From Taeniopygia guttata (taxonomy: Eukaryota > Chordata > Aves > Passeriformes > Estrildidae): a stretch of DNA of 64,000 nucleotides. A program made the translations under genes and the position numbers. Of this stretch, positions 24,231-36,500 are shown piece after piece. The stretch lies in the NCBI RefSeq assembly GCF_048771995.1, contig NC_133036.1:19069001-19133000 (forward strand), given 5' to 3'. The notes beneath the pieces are model-generated. The model saw nothing but the letters and a program-made list of their open reading frames with translations, was not told where the DNA came from and did no database searches. How positions within the stretch are numbered: the first letter of the stretch is position 1; each line of letters starts with the position of its first letter.

Positions 24231-24242
24231 CGGCCATGTTGG
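24231..24242 (+). promoter_or_regulatory. YY1-type motif in the LSM14A 5' region
   Basis: CGGCCATGTTGG contains the YY1 core CCATNTT. It is probably just downstream of the transcription start, within the 5' UTR. Confidence 0.45.
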
Positions 24243-24440
24243 GAGCCGCGGGGTGCGGGCCGTGTTGAGCGCTCCGCTGAGGGCTGTGCCGAGGGTTCCG
24301 CTGTGTGGGGAGCGGCGGCTTGGGGCGGCAGGAGGACAGCGCCTACTACGACTAAGGGTCGGGCTTGCTTGGCTGCTTGTGCCTGGCTTAAGGGACCCTC
24401 GGCAGCGGCGAAGGGGTGTCCGTGACCGAGAAGCAGCGCC

Positions 24441-24561
24441 ATGAGCGGGGGGACGCCCTACATCGGGAGCAAGATCAGCCTCATCTCCAAGGCTGAGATC
24501 CGCTATGAGGGGATCCTGTACACCATCGACACCGAGAACTCCACGGTGGCGCTGGCCAAGG
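24441..24561 (+). CDS. LSM14A: LSM14A exon 1
   Basis: ATG at 24441 within CGCCATGAG. It encodes the first 40 residues, ending TVALAK, plus one base. Donor GTAAGA. It lies in the promoter CpG island. Confidence 0.97.
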
Positions 24562-27500
24562 GTAAGACGCGGCCGGCCGGAGGAGCGGGCCCGGCGGGCT
24601 CGGGGAGGGGCGGGAGGGGAGCGCGGCCGCAGACGGGACCGAGCGAGGGGCCGGGGCCGGGGCCGCGGCGCTGTCCGGGCGCTGAGGGGCCCGGCGGGTG
24701 GCCCGCAGCCTGCGGGGCCCGGCGGACCTCGATGTGAACCCGCTGGGTCCCGGCGGGGCGGCTGCGGGGGAGGTGGGAGCGAGAGGGGCTCTGACTGTGG
24801 GAGAGGCGGCGCTGCGAGGCTGCCCCTGTTCCCCGCTCCGGAAAGGGACCCGCGCCGAGAGGAGCCGGGACTGCTCAGAGGTGTTCTGGTGGAGTGCAAG
24901 TGTGAAACCCGTGGCGGTGGAAGCGGTCCAGAGCTAGTGCGTGAAAGGCAGTAGGAGGGGGAGGCTAGAAAGAGGTTTTCTTTGCATCGTTAAGAATTTC
25001 AGATCTACAGGGTATAGGGCCGCGTATGACTGCGTTGCTCTGCATCTTAGGACGGCAGAGAGCTCGGGTCTGGAGGGAATCCTGAGTGCGGGACTACCGA
25101 CAAAAACTGAACGCAAGCTGTTAATTTTGGAGGTGTATGGCACAGTATAATTCGAAATGGTACGAGAATGTTATCGGTCAGAAGACACATATGTGTGTAT
25201 ATATATATATATACACACACGCACACACTTATATCTCGAGAAAGAGAAGGGATCTTTGTGAATGTGTAAGAAAGTTAGAAAGACAGGTTTACTGAGAAGA
25301 GAGTTGTGGGCAAAAAAGAGAATTTTTGAAACTGGATGTCCGAGGGACTTCAGTGTTTCTCATGCATGATAATTCATTCTCAGCGTAAAACGTTAAGTCA
25401 GAACTTTTAATAACTTCTTTATAATATATTCTGCAACACTCAGCATTCTTTTCCTTTACACGTGAAGTCTTGCTAAGTAATCCAAATTCATATGTAAAAG
25501 CAGAGAGTCTGTGCAGCCATTAGGTAAGAGGAAGAATTAGTCCTTGTGTAAATGAAATATTTGGCACAGAGAGGATTCCAGAGCTCGGTTCCTGGCCGAT
25601 AGGAAAGGCTTAACGCCGCTCTGTTCCGTTCTGCACAGCTGCCCCGGGTGCTGGTGCATACCATGTGTTCGCTTTCGCTGGCCTTTGTGGTTATTCTTGT
25701 TTGTGCGCTGTGTCACTTTAAGGCCTTCCCTCCTCGCAAGCAACACCCTCCCCCCGTTATTGTTTAAGAAATAGGTTACTCTGTTTTGTAAGTTGTGATA
25801 CGTGGGCTTTGAAACACCTGACAGTGGATTTGGTAACAGGCTTGCACACTTCACTTACGGGGCAGTTAGCTATCACTATGTGATTTTTAGTTACTTCTAA
25901 AGTTGCCTTTAGGTTAAATTGCCTGGCTGGAGTTGTATTATCTACTTTGAAAGGACAGCTGGTTTTGGTTTATACAAGTAAAAGCTGGATATTGTGATTA
26001 AGAATAAATGTTCAGAAGTTCCAGTTGCATGCTGTGATTGTTAAGGTTTGTGCAAAAGCACATAGAAAAAGAATCCTATCCTTGAGGACCTTGTCCAAAA
26101 TTAGACTGATTTAGTGCTGACCAAGGCAATTTTGCATGACTTCTAAAGAGTGGTTAAGTCATGTTGTAGTGTATCTGCCAGAGTGTACATATTTAAGGTA
26201 CATCAAGCTACAGTTACAAGTCTAATCTACTGTCTTCTCATGGCTCTCATCAGTAATGTAAATCTAAACCATTAAATTTACTTTAATAAAACTTGGCTGA
26301 GTTAGCTGAAAAATGTGTATTTTGTAATAGTGTTATGATTCAGAAGAGAATAAACCAGTATTTCTAGACCACATGGAACCAAAAATCTTGAGGTTAACAT
26401 GGAGCTGCTAACAACCATATTAGACTGTAGAGCAGGTTTCTGTGCTCAATGAGCAGAATGCTCCACTCAGGAGTATTCAGTTTTCTGCAGGTTTAGGCCA
26501 TTGAATGTATATGATAGTGTATATATGTAAGGTGGCAGGTGTGCTTAAAATTATTGGCCAGGTCTGTTTGTGAAATAAGCAGAACTTGTACTCTAGCTGT
26601 GAATATGTTGATTAGGTAATAGTTACCTCTTCTTCTTGTGCTGAATCCAGAGTCAAACCAGAACTGTTTAGGGTGAATCTTGGCCATAAATGTAAATTTT
26701 TTTTTTGCCAAAGAGAGACAAAAAATAGCCCCAAAAGACTTGATGCTTTCAGATGCTGAGTAGTGTAGTGTGTGTGACGTGACTGTTCCCTGAATTGAAT
26801 GCAGGGACCCTTAGCGTTATTTGTATTCTAACTGAAGATGCTGAAATGGTGACATGAAGTGCAGAAGTAGAGGTAGAGTCTGTTCTTGAATTACTACAGA
26901 TTTGCCCAACCGTAGGATTTGTGTGGGCTAAATCAAAGTCAGAGATTAATCTCATGAAGTTGTATTCATGGAATGCTTTCATTCATCTTAAATTGTTGAG
27001 GGTTTCAGACAGAAATGAGGTTTCTGGGTTGCCAGCACAGATTGTAGTCCTTCCTTACTGGGGCAATCTGCTCTAGTTCTCTAATCAGCATTTTGTTTAC
27101 AACCTGGTGGTCTTTTCACTAAGAGAAACTTGTGGTCTCTGTCTCACAGATAGAGAAAGATAGGAACTGTTAAATATTGAGCATAACATTTTTAATCTAA
27201 ACTGGAGTCTGATAAGGTAAAGTGATGCATCCTTTCACAAAGTGTGTAAGTGTATAGTTATTTAAATAGCAGGGGAAACACCCATCCATAGTGGATTCCA
27301 AACACTAAGCAGGCTGTGCAGACATTTGAGGTTCTTAAATTTTATTGGTGCGTATGTTTTCTTTGGCTCAATAGCTTTTCAGAGATAGTGTCTGGAATCA
27401 AAACCCACTCACCTATTGTCAAGTCTCAAGTTAAAATGACTTGAAATGTCCTTCTAATTCATGGTTCTAGTTAACACTTAGTTTTTTAAAAATTCATTAT

Positions 27501-30500
27501 TATTTTTTAAAACATTATTAGGCCCAAGTAATTTAAGATGAGTTTGCAAGCTATGGTTAGTTTTCTTGCTGGAAAATGATTGCTGCTCTACCTGGGGCAT
27601 TTACAGAATAATCAGAGTGCTTGATCTTAAATGTTGTGGCATTAAAAAGGAGATGTGATCTTTCATATTAGTTATACATAATGCTTTTCTATTTCAAGGC
27701 ACTGATTTAGAGAGAGTTGTTTTTAATGCAGGTAAGTTGTGTAAGAACAACCATATTGTGTCAGAAAAAGCTTTGTTCCTTCAACAACAGGGAATCCTTA
27801 GGAAACTGAGTATAAAAAACAGAATTATATATTGTCTCTGCTATAATGCATCACTTCTCACTTAGCAACTCTTGGACCTCACTTAGCATTTGGGACCATG
27901 ATAATTGATAGGTACTAATGAACCAGCTTTTGGTTATTTTACGTAGTTAAACTTCTGACATTTTCAACCATCTGTGATAGTGTTGTCCATGGTATAATGA
28001 CACATCCAAAGGAAAACTTCCCTTTCAGACTTATACAGAACATTATTTGCAGGTGAAAGACTTAAAAATGCAGACAGAGGAAAGTTGAAATCCTGAGCTT
28101 GAGCTCATTTGGGGGTGGGAGCAGGAAAGGGAAGGGTTAAATTTCTATAAGTTTTTTTGGAATGTATTATTTAGTCAGTTAAGTAACATGCTCCTTGCAT
28201 GTCTTGAAGGTTAGGACCTGTGTGCCAAACCAAACTTGGGCACAGTATGTCACAGCAGAAAAATTCCTCTTGTCAAAGCCTGCTCCATCTCCCTGCAAGT
28301 AAGGGAATGCAGGCTGAGGTAATTGTTCTGGAGGAATGAGCTGCTGTGGTGTGCAGGCGTCGCAGCATGCTTGCACTGAAAGGCTGTGATGTTTGGAGAG
28401 AGGTGGCAGTTGAAATGACTTGTTCACCTGCGGTGGTCTCCTTTTAGTAGTCATGCTCCTCCTGGTGCCTCAGGAGCAGGGAAGAGCTGCTGTCTGTGTG
28501 AGGAGTGTCAGTGCTGTGCCCAGGCTGAACTGTCTGTTTGCAGGAATTCACCTTGTGGGGGAGCAGAGTCCCCTTGCTAGCAGCATCTGGAGTCTCACTT
28601 CTGATTAACATTCTGCTTAGATTCCCTGTGTTAATCAACGTGTAATGTTATCTATTAACCGACAGGGAAAGTTGCAATATTGCCATTGAATGCTACAGTA
28701 GTATAATTCGGTAATGTACAATATCATATAGTAGTAATATCACAGTTAAAATCTGTACAAAAATTTGTTCACAGCACTTTAATATGAAGCTGCTGGAACT
28801 ACTTGGGCACAAGTATACAGATTAATAGGCTCAAGAGAGTTAGTTATTTTAGCTAGCTACTGACTTGTGTGTATTTACACTGACAAAAAAAAAGTTTGCT
28901 TTTAACACGTACTGCTTGTCCTTTTGTTTGCAAGTCCTTAAACCAGCTTAGATCTTTCAAAAACAACAGAAAAAAACAATCCTGAAATAGACAATGTAAA
29001 ATTAATAGATTTATTGCAGTTGTAACATTGTCTTCCACAAGACAATATTTCTGTGCTTATTTTAATTTCATCTCACTCTTCAGTATTTTGCTCTATATGA
29101 GCTACAGCACCCTGTTCTAGAGCAAGGAGATAGTCTGAGGAAATTCCCTAAGAGTCAGAGCTGGATGGAGCTCCAAGTCTGCTGCTGCTCCAATACCTTA
29201 TGCTTTTGATACTCTGGCAACTTAGTATTTCTGAGTATGAGAAAACGTGGTAACAGCTATTTCTTTCTAAAATCCTGCTATACTGGCCACTTCTGATACT
29301 AGACTTCATACTTTCATGAGCTCAGATTGTGTTAAATCCTAACCTAAGCAAGGTAAACGGAAACTGTCAAGGTAAGTATGCCTTTACAATATACAAAAAG
29401 TAACTTTCAACTCCTTAACACTATCCTGAAGGACCTGACTGGGGTGGACTCGTTAAGCAGCCCTTCCTAAGATCACTGCCCTCGCAGTTCTGGTTCCTGC
29501 TTTAAAAGGAAGTTGGACTTGGAGTGGTTATATTGGTTGCTTGTGGTGAGAGAGCGAGTCTGAATTGCAAATCAGGGGACTTTGCTTACCCCTCTCCAGC
29601 AGAGCAAATCTTCATCGGACGAAATTGCGTTTGTATTTTGCAGAAGGCTGTGATAAAACCAGTTTGATTTGGGGCAGGGGAGAAGTAAAGGAAGAGTTAA
29701 ACTTCAGTAGCAAACTTTAGTAACAAGTCTTGATGTGTTTTATTGTTAAACCATTGGCAACCCTATCAGTGTCTTGAGTTAGACTGCATAGACAGTTGAA
29801 TCTCTTAAAGATTAATTCTAAATTTTGGCACTGAAAAACTTTTTGATGTTATGGTAATTTCACGGTGTGGAGAAAGACATTGTTTTTTAACATACACTAA
29901 AATCCCTTTACTTCTTTCAGCGCGTCAGTAGATTAAAGTCTGGTGGTTCCCTTTTTTTAATTGGTTTAGAGTGGAGAAAGATAATTGCTAGGTGTTAGAA
30001 CTATTCCTATATGTGTCATGGGACATTAGTATTAATATTAAAATACTTACCTGTGTAGTGTGGCTCTGACTTAACAGAAATACTTTTAAAGCATATTTCT
30101 TCTACAGTTCATCAGATTTTCATTTCCATGTAAAGGCAAGATGCACCCCTCCAACTTACTACCCTTTCCCTGTGGTGTTGCTATAGAGTAGTTTCTTTGC
30201 TTTATGGAGAGAGTAAAATCTTTTGGTAACTTACTGATCATATTCTGACCATTTTTGTGCACCTTTGTAGAAAAAATGGCTACTAGAGAAATCATTTCAA
30301 TGTGGGACAGAGAGAAGCAGTACAAAATCAGCTTTGGTTTTACTTACCAATGCAGTAGGTCAAATGATGCATGAAAGTCCAGGATAATTTGTTAGTTATC
30401 TGATAAACAGAGTATAAGATGGCCAGAAAGTGAGAGTTGATCCATGGTCAAGATTGTGAAATAGAAGAGCCTGGTGAATAAAAAGCAATGGTATGAATTG

Positions 30501-33500
30501 ACCCAGGAATTCAGATGACCCACTGATAACGTTATTAAGCTACTGTGCGTTACTTTAATTTCTGCAAATTCTTAAGCTCCAGACACGTTTTTTCTGTAGA
30601 GGAAAAGAAGACAGATTCCTTTCCTAACAAGGACTGACATTAACTGAACAGTGTGTGCCTTTTTACATTGCTCACACTTTGTAGTACCATTCAGAGCAGA
30701 CTTTCAGATGCACAGAAACAGAAAAGATAATGAAAATCAGCTCACTGGATGATACATGAACAAAATAATTGTAACTACTTAATGTTATTTTTCTTTGTAG
30801 TGTGGGCATGATCTCTCTACCCCTGAATTATGCTTCTTAAAAAGATTTTAATACCTGACTGTTAAGCTCTGTTTATGCAGTATCACAAGAAGCAACAGTG
30901 ACGGAAGATGGCTGGTGCAGCCTGAGAAATGACTCAGTATCATTTATACATCTCTACGGGAGACTGCTTTTCTTGACTAATGATTCTATGGCTGCAAATA
31001 AGTGCCTAATGATGTCTCCAAAATGTTGATGCATCTGAAAATGGAGGGAAATCTAATTCTGGTAAATTAAAGCAAAATACAGTTTCTTTTTCCTCGGCAT
31101 AACCTGTACCTTGCAAAGCAAACAAACACTTTCTAAAAGGCTGGAGCAAAAACAGTCATGAGGGATTGTTAAAGCTGCTACAAGTTGATGAGAGTGTGAT
31201 TGAATCTGACTGTCATGATGTTGGGGGTCTGTTTTTTTGTCCTCTCTGGTTTCAATCCGTTGTTTATAGGTTTTGCTTACATAACTAGCCCTTGGAGACA
31301 AATCTCTTCCTCAGTTATTTGTTTTATTTGATACTCACCCAGGGTTGGCAGTCTAAGGGTGGGGAAAGTTTCTGAGAGGGCAATGACAGCAAAGTGATGG
31401 CATCCATGTACAGTGGTAGTGATTATATGTAGTGCAAAAGGAAGAGCTTGATTGCCTCATTGCTGTGCAGTCAAAAAGCTGTTGGAATTCATTCATACAA
31501 GGAATTTAATGTCTTGGTATGGTGCACACTAGGAAGATAGTTATGCCCCAGTGAGTTTACTTAATTTGGCAGAGATCATATGACATATGACCATTACACC
31601 AGCACGAAGAAGGCGTTTTGCTTAGGGAACATTGTATATACATACCACAGAATTCTTGTTGTTTTATTAAATTTTGAATCTCTTGAGAAATTAACATTTG
31701 ATAATTTTTAATATTCCAGATTTTAGTAGTATTAGTGTATTTTTCCTGTTTTGCAAATACAGAATAGGAAGTATGTAAACTCATGTGTTCCTTGATTCAT
31801 AGGATTGACTTACTAGCCAAAAAAACCTGCCTTGCTGCTTCTCCTTACCCTCACAAAACATTTGAAATATTCAGCATGTAATTAATAGCATAAGTGATGT
31901 CTCAGTCTTTTGGCTTGGGTTTTAACTCAGATTTTTTAGCTTAAATTATTGTTTGCCTGAGGAGAGTTGATAATGATAAAGAATATGATGCCTATTCAAT
32001 AAGGGTTTTTCTCTCAATTAAATTTTATTCTTTTTATTTAAAGCTGTTGGTCTGCAGTATGTTTGAAATCCTTTTGTTGAATGTGGGATGTTTCATTTCT
32101 TTCCTCCGTTCCCCCTGTGCAGTTCGTTCCTTTGGTACAGAAGACAGACCAACGGACAGACCCATCCCGCCTCGCGATGAGGTCTTCGAGTACATTATAT
32201 TCCGTGGCAGCGACATTAAAGACCTGACTGTCTGTGAGCCACCAAAACCTCAATGCTCCTTGCCACAGGACCCTGCTATTGTTCAGGTAAGTCAAAACAG
32301 AGCTCTCAATAATTGTTGCTGAAGAAGTAACTTGCTAGCTTAAGTGCTCTCTGGCTGAGTGTTTAAAAACTAAAGTGTTCATCACTGTAAGGTTCACAAT
32401 CCAATGTGAAGAGCTTTGGAAGGATTTTCTCCTTTCACAGTCTTCAACTGTGAAAATGAATGTTGAAATCTAACTCTAGCACAGTGCACTACATACCAAA
32501 GCTGCTGTCATTTCAAAACCAATTAATGACCTTTTGGAGGTCTTGATGCCCTTTTTGAAAGGGACTTGGCTTAGGACACATGGTTCTTGGGAAGATCAGA
32601 CTTGGTATCAATCAAATGGAGTAGATGCTGAAATATCTCCAGATAATTAGTGGCTTTTGTTTGCTTATTCGTTTTATTTTTGTTTTAATGTTCAACAGTT
32701 TTTGCTAACTATTACTTTAAAGTGTTTCATCTAGCTGTGTTTTTAAAGAGGCTTCATACTATGAGGCAGTTATTTGAATAGTGAATACTGGGTTTCTGAG
32801 GAGAAAGCAATTTACAACCAGAAGCCTTCAGATTTAATTAGTCTGTCATTTTGTAGTAAACAGACTGATAAATAATTTTCTCAGAAATTTGTTGGCTCTT
32901 CGAGTGGGCTTACGGAATATCTTAAAATTATCCCTTAGAGCAAGAGGAAATCTGTTGCTTCAAATGGATGTTGATAATCCCATGTAATACAGTTCATCTG
33001 CTTTATCTATTCTATAGGATAAAATTCTTGAATGTCTTATGATGTGCCCTTGCATTTCTCCAAGGACTTTTATTAAATTTGCTGCAATCCCTCTGTCACT
33101 GGTAGTGTAGAATGGTGAAATTGCATTACTGTGAACCCCAATAATAGTGATAACCTCAGCCTCCTCCAGTATGCTTGGGTATCTTTTTGTACCTGTGGGG
33201 TTTGAAACTTCAAGGAAAAAGATAGGACACTTCCTAAATTTGTCAACAAAGCCTGTATGTGTGTGTTGGACAAGAGAGTCTGGTGTCTGAGGTTATAGGG
33301 AAAAGATTGCAAAATTTTGTGTTCTGTTTCTCCAGGTCTGTGATGGTGGAAGGGTAGAAGTGCTTTCTAAGCTGTACATATTGTGAAAATGTTTATTTTA
33401 GAGTTTCTACATGTCTAGCCTCATAGATCTATTTCCTAATTTTGGTGTAAATACAAATTTTTGCTAGCGTGTTGTGTTTTGTCTTTAGTCTTCACTAGGA

Positions 33501-36500
33501 TCTTCGACTTCATCTTCGTTCCAGTCTGTGGGGTCCTATGGTCCTTTTGGCAGGATGCCTGCATACAGTCAGTTCAGCCCGAGCCCGCTGGTGGGGCAGC
33601 AGTTCGGCGCTGTGGGAGTTGGTAGGTTCACTTTGGTTACCTGGTGTTTTCCTGGGAGTGAAGCTCTCTGTGTGCAGACAGTACTCACTGCTTAGAATTT
33701 CATCAGTGTCTTATCCTAAGGCAGATTCAAAGTCTTCCATCTCTGTTGGTTCTGCAGTTTGGCTCCAAAGTAGAGAGTTCTTCATAGTCTTTGCATTTTA
33801 AATCAAAATAATGAATTGAGATCTAAACACCTATCTCAGAGGGACCAGTACTCATTACATTTCACAAGCGGTAGAGGCAGCCCCTCCAGAAGCCCCATAG
33901 CTGTGCCGTTGGGTTGACCAGGTGCTGTGTACCTTAACTAAGGATTTGGATTATTCAGCAACCACGTGCCAGTGCAATCCTCCAGCTGTTTGTGAGGTGC
34001 TAGCTAGGTAGGAAATAGACGCTGGAAGGATTTGTGAGCTACATGGGCTAGTTGCTCCTTTAGACTGCACATTCTCTCTGAGACTCACCAACCAACTTCC
34101 TTCATCCCTGACAGTTTATTTCACATTTGGTTTTTCTCATAGGAACTTACTGTCTCATAACTGTTCCAGCAGCAGTGTTACTCCTAGTACTGAAAATGTT
34201 ATTCATGCAAAAGAAAGGCTGTAGAATTGACTGTAATTTTATATCAATTATTAAGATGTGGCAGTCATATTTTTTCTGAAAAGATCTTAAATGGAAATAT
34301 ATACCAATAACATGTATGGCTCTGTAAGATGACTGTGTTTTGTTAATACTTGCGATGGTGAAGTTAGAAGTGCTCTTTTATTTTTAATTTTAGATTTAAA
34401 AAGTCAACATATTAGTCTTACCAGCCTATGTGCATACATCTGTTAGATTAAACTAAAACTCTATGGGAAGGGCAGACTTCTAGAATACTGCCTAATAAAG
34501 CTTCACTAATAATTTAGTGCTAATTTTAACAAAAGTCTAAACCAGATTTTACAACTATATTATTTCTTTCGAAGCAGGAGGCTCTTTAACATCTTTTGGA
34601 ACAGACTCTTCAGGTAGTGCTAACATGTCCCAAAGCACTGCAGTTGGTTCTGCGTTTACAACAGATGCAAGATCACTAAAAACACAGATGTCTCAAGGTA
34701 AAATCTTTTTTAGTGACTTCAATCTTTTTTTATGAGTTGTGTCCATGTGGTTTTGGTGGTTGCCAGAAATGCCAGCTGAATTCTCTCATGAAAACACTTG
34801 GTATTAAACCCAGGAAACACTGAGAAGCTTTATGTTTGCTCTTTAAATGTGTTTTCTCTGTCTTGGAGTGCTGCAGGTAGTAATCCATGTATTGTTACCC
34901 TTAAAGCTGAGAAGTAGGGCTTATTTAAGTGAAATAGTGTTAGCAAACAGTTACACGTGGAAATTCAGTATTTAGTTTTATTAATAACATGGCAGAACTG
35001 CAGATACTTGATACTGAGTGAAATGGGAAGTCCATTAGCTTAAATGGAAATGTTGTTAACATTGCTCCTTAAAAACCCAAACCCCATTATTTCCTGCTCT
35101 TCCACTCTTCCTTGCTGTCAAAGTGTGTGCTGAGATATAATCCTAATGCTGTTTTTAAATTATGCAGTCATGTTAAAAGGCAAAACACTTACAGCAAACA
35201 GGTTTTTTCCCTAAATTCCAGGTGAGATTTGCATACTCATTAGGCGTGTTTCTAGGACCAGTTGAGTGGGTTGCCAAAAATAGGTTCTACTTTGTTGGAT
35301 TACTTCAAGGGGTAAAAATATGCTGAGCATGTCTTTGTTGAAATAAAAGTTGGGGTTTCTGCAGTTAAAGCCTTACGATTTGTGGACATGTATGACTTAT
35401 GCTCCAGGTGAGCATACTTTCTGCCACAACATTTCCTGTGGTTTTCTGAGTGTTTGCTTTTACAAATATTTTTTGTCTTTGTCAATTGCAAGTATGGTAT
35501 GGTTGGATTTATTGTTTTGTTCATGAGCTTTTGTGGGTTTGGTTTATTTTTTGTTTTCCTTTTGTTTTGTAATGAAATAGAACCTTGTTCTTTTACTTAC
35601 TGGGACTTGAGTTTTATTCTAATTTCTTAGTAGATTTACCTATTTGATGTTATAAACTTATCTGGCTGGATCAATGGCTCCATTGTGGAGGTGCTTCTGC
35701 CTGCAAGCCCCTCGTGCTGCATGTGTCCCTGTGTGAGCAGTGCTGTGTGGGGCAGCTCCCACAGCTCCTTTCCCGCGCTGAGCCCAGCCCGTGCTGCTGT
35801 CCTGGCACGGGCAGGGATCCTGCAGCAGCGCCCAAGCAGCGTCACAGCTGCCTTTGGGACCAGCCTCTTCCCACTTGGCAGCCCAGGGAGGCAGAAGGAG
35901 CATTTTTACCTCCAATCAATGCCAAAGTTTGATTCCACAGATAAATGTATGTCGTTAATGGGTTGGTAGGGATTGGGTGTCCTATCCATTATTTTTTTTT
36001 TTAGACTGAGGGAAGGGGCATTCCAAAATATCCTTTATTCTGAATTAGTACTCTGAATTAGTGGATCTGATGGTGCAGAATTATTTTTGAACACAGCTGT
36101 CTTGACTGCTAAGGGAGATAAACCTGTCAGTCTAGATTGGTTGAGACCAGTAACTCACCTCTGTTGATGAGAAATAACCCTGTGGGGTTTGGTTTTATTT
36201 TTTGCCCAGGTCGTTCAAGCCCTCAGATGGACCATTTGAGAAGGAGCCCCACCATGGAACAAGCTGTACAAACAGCTTCAGCCCACCTGCCCACTCCAGC
36301 ACCAGTTGGAAGGAGGAGTCCTGTACAAACCAGACCTTTGGTGTCTGCAAGCCAAAAATCCCTAGAGAGCCAAGAGCACAGACGAGGTAGCTTTGGATAG
36401 TTTTCATACAGCTTAATTCTTTCCATACACATACAAAGTGCCCTTTTAAAGGGTAGTACAAAGGAATTTTCCTGCTGTCTTACTGCTAGGCTGGCCAGCA

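Noticed and set aside
23048-24442. Six-frame open reading of 160-390 codons (AERSRAEPSG, SARLRSAPLG types)
   Set aside because: A stop-free 10-bp repeat is open in all frames. There is no unique protein sequence and no splice or start logic.
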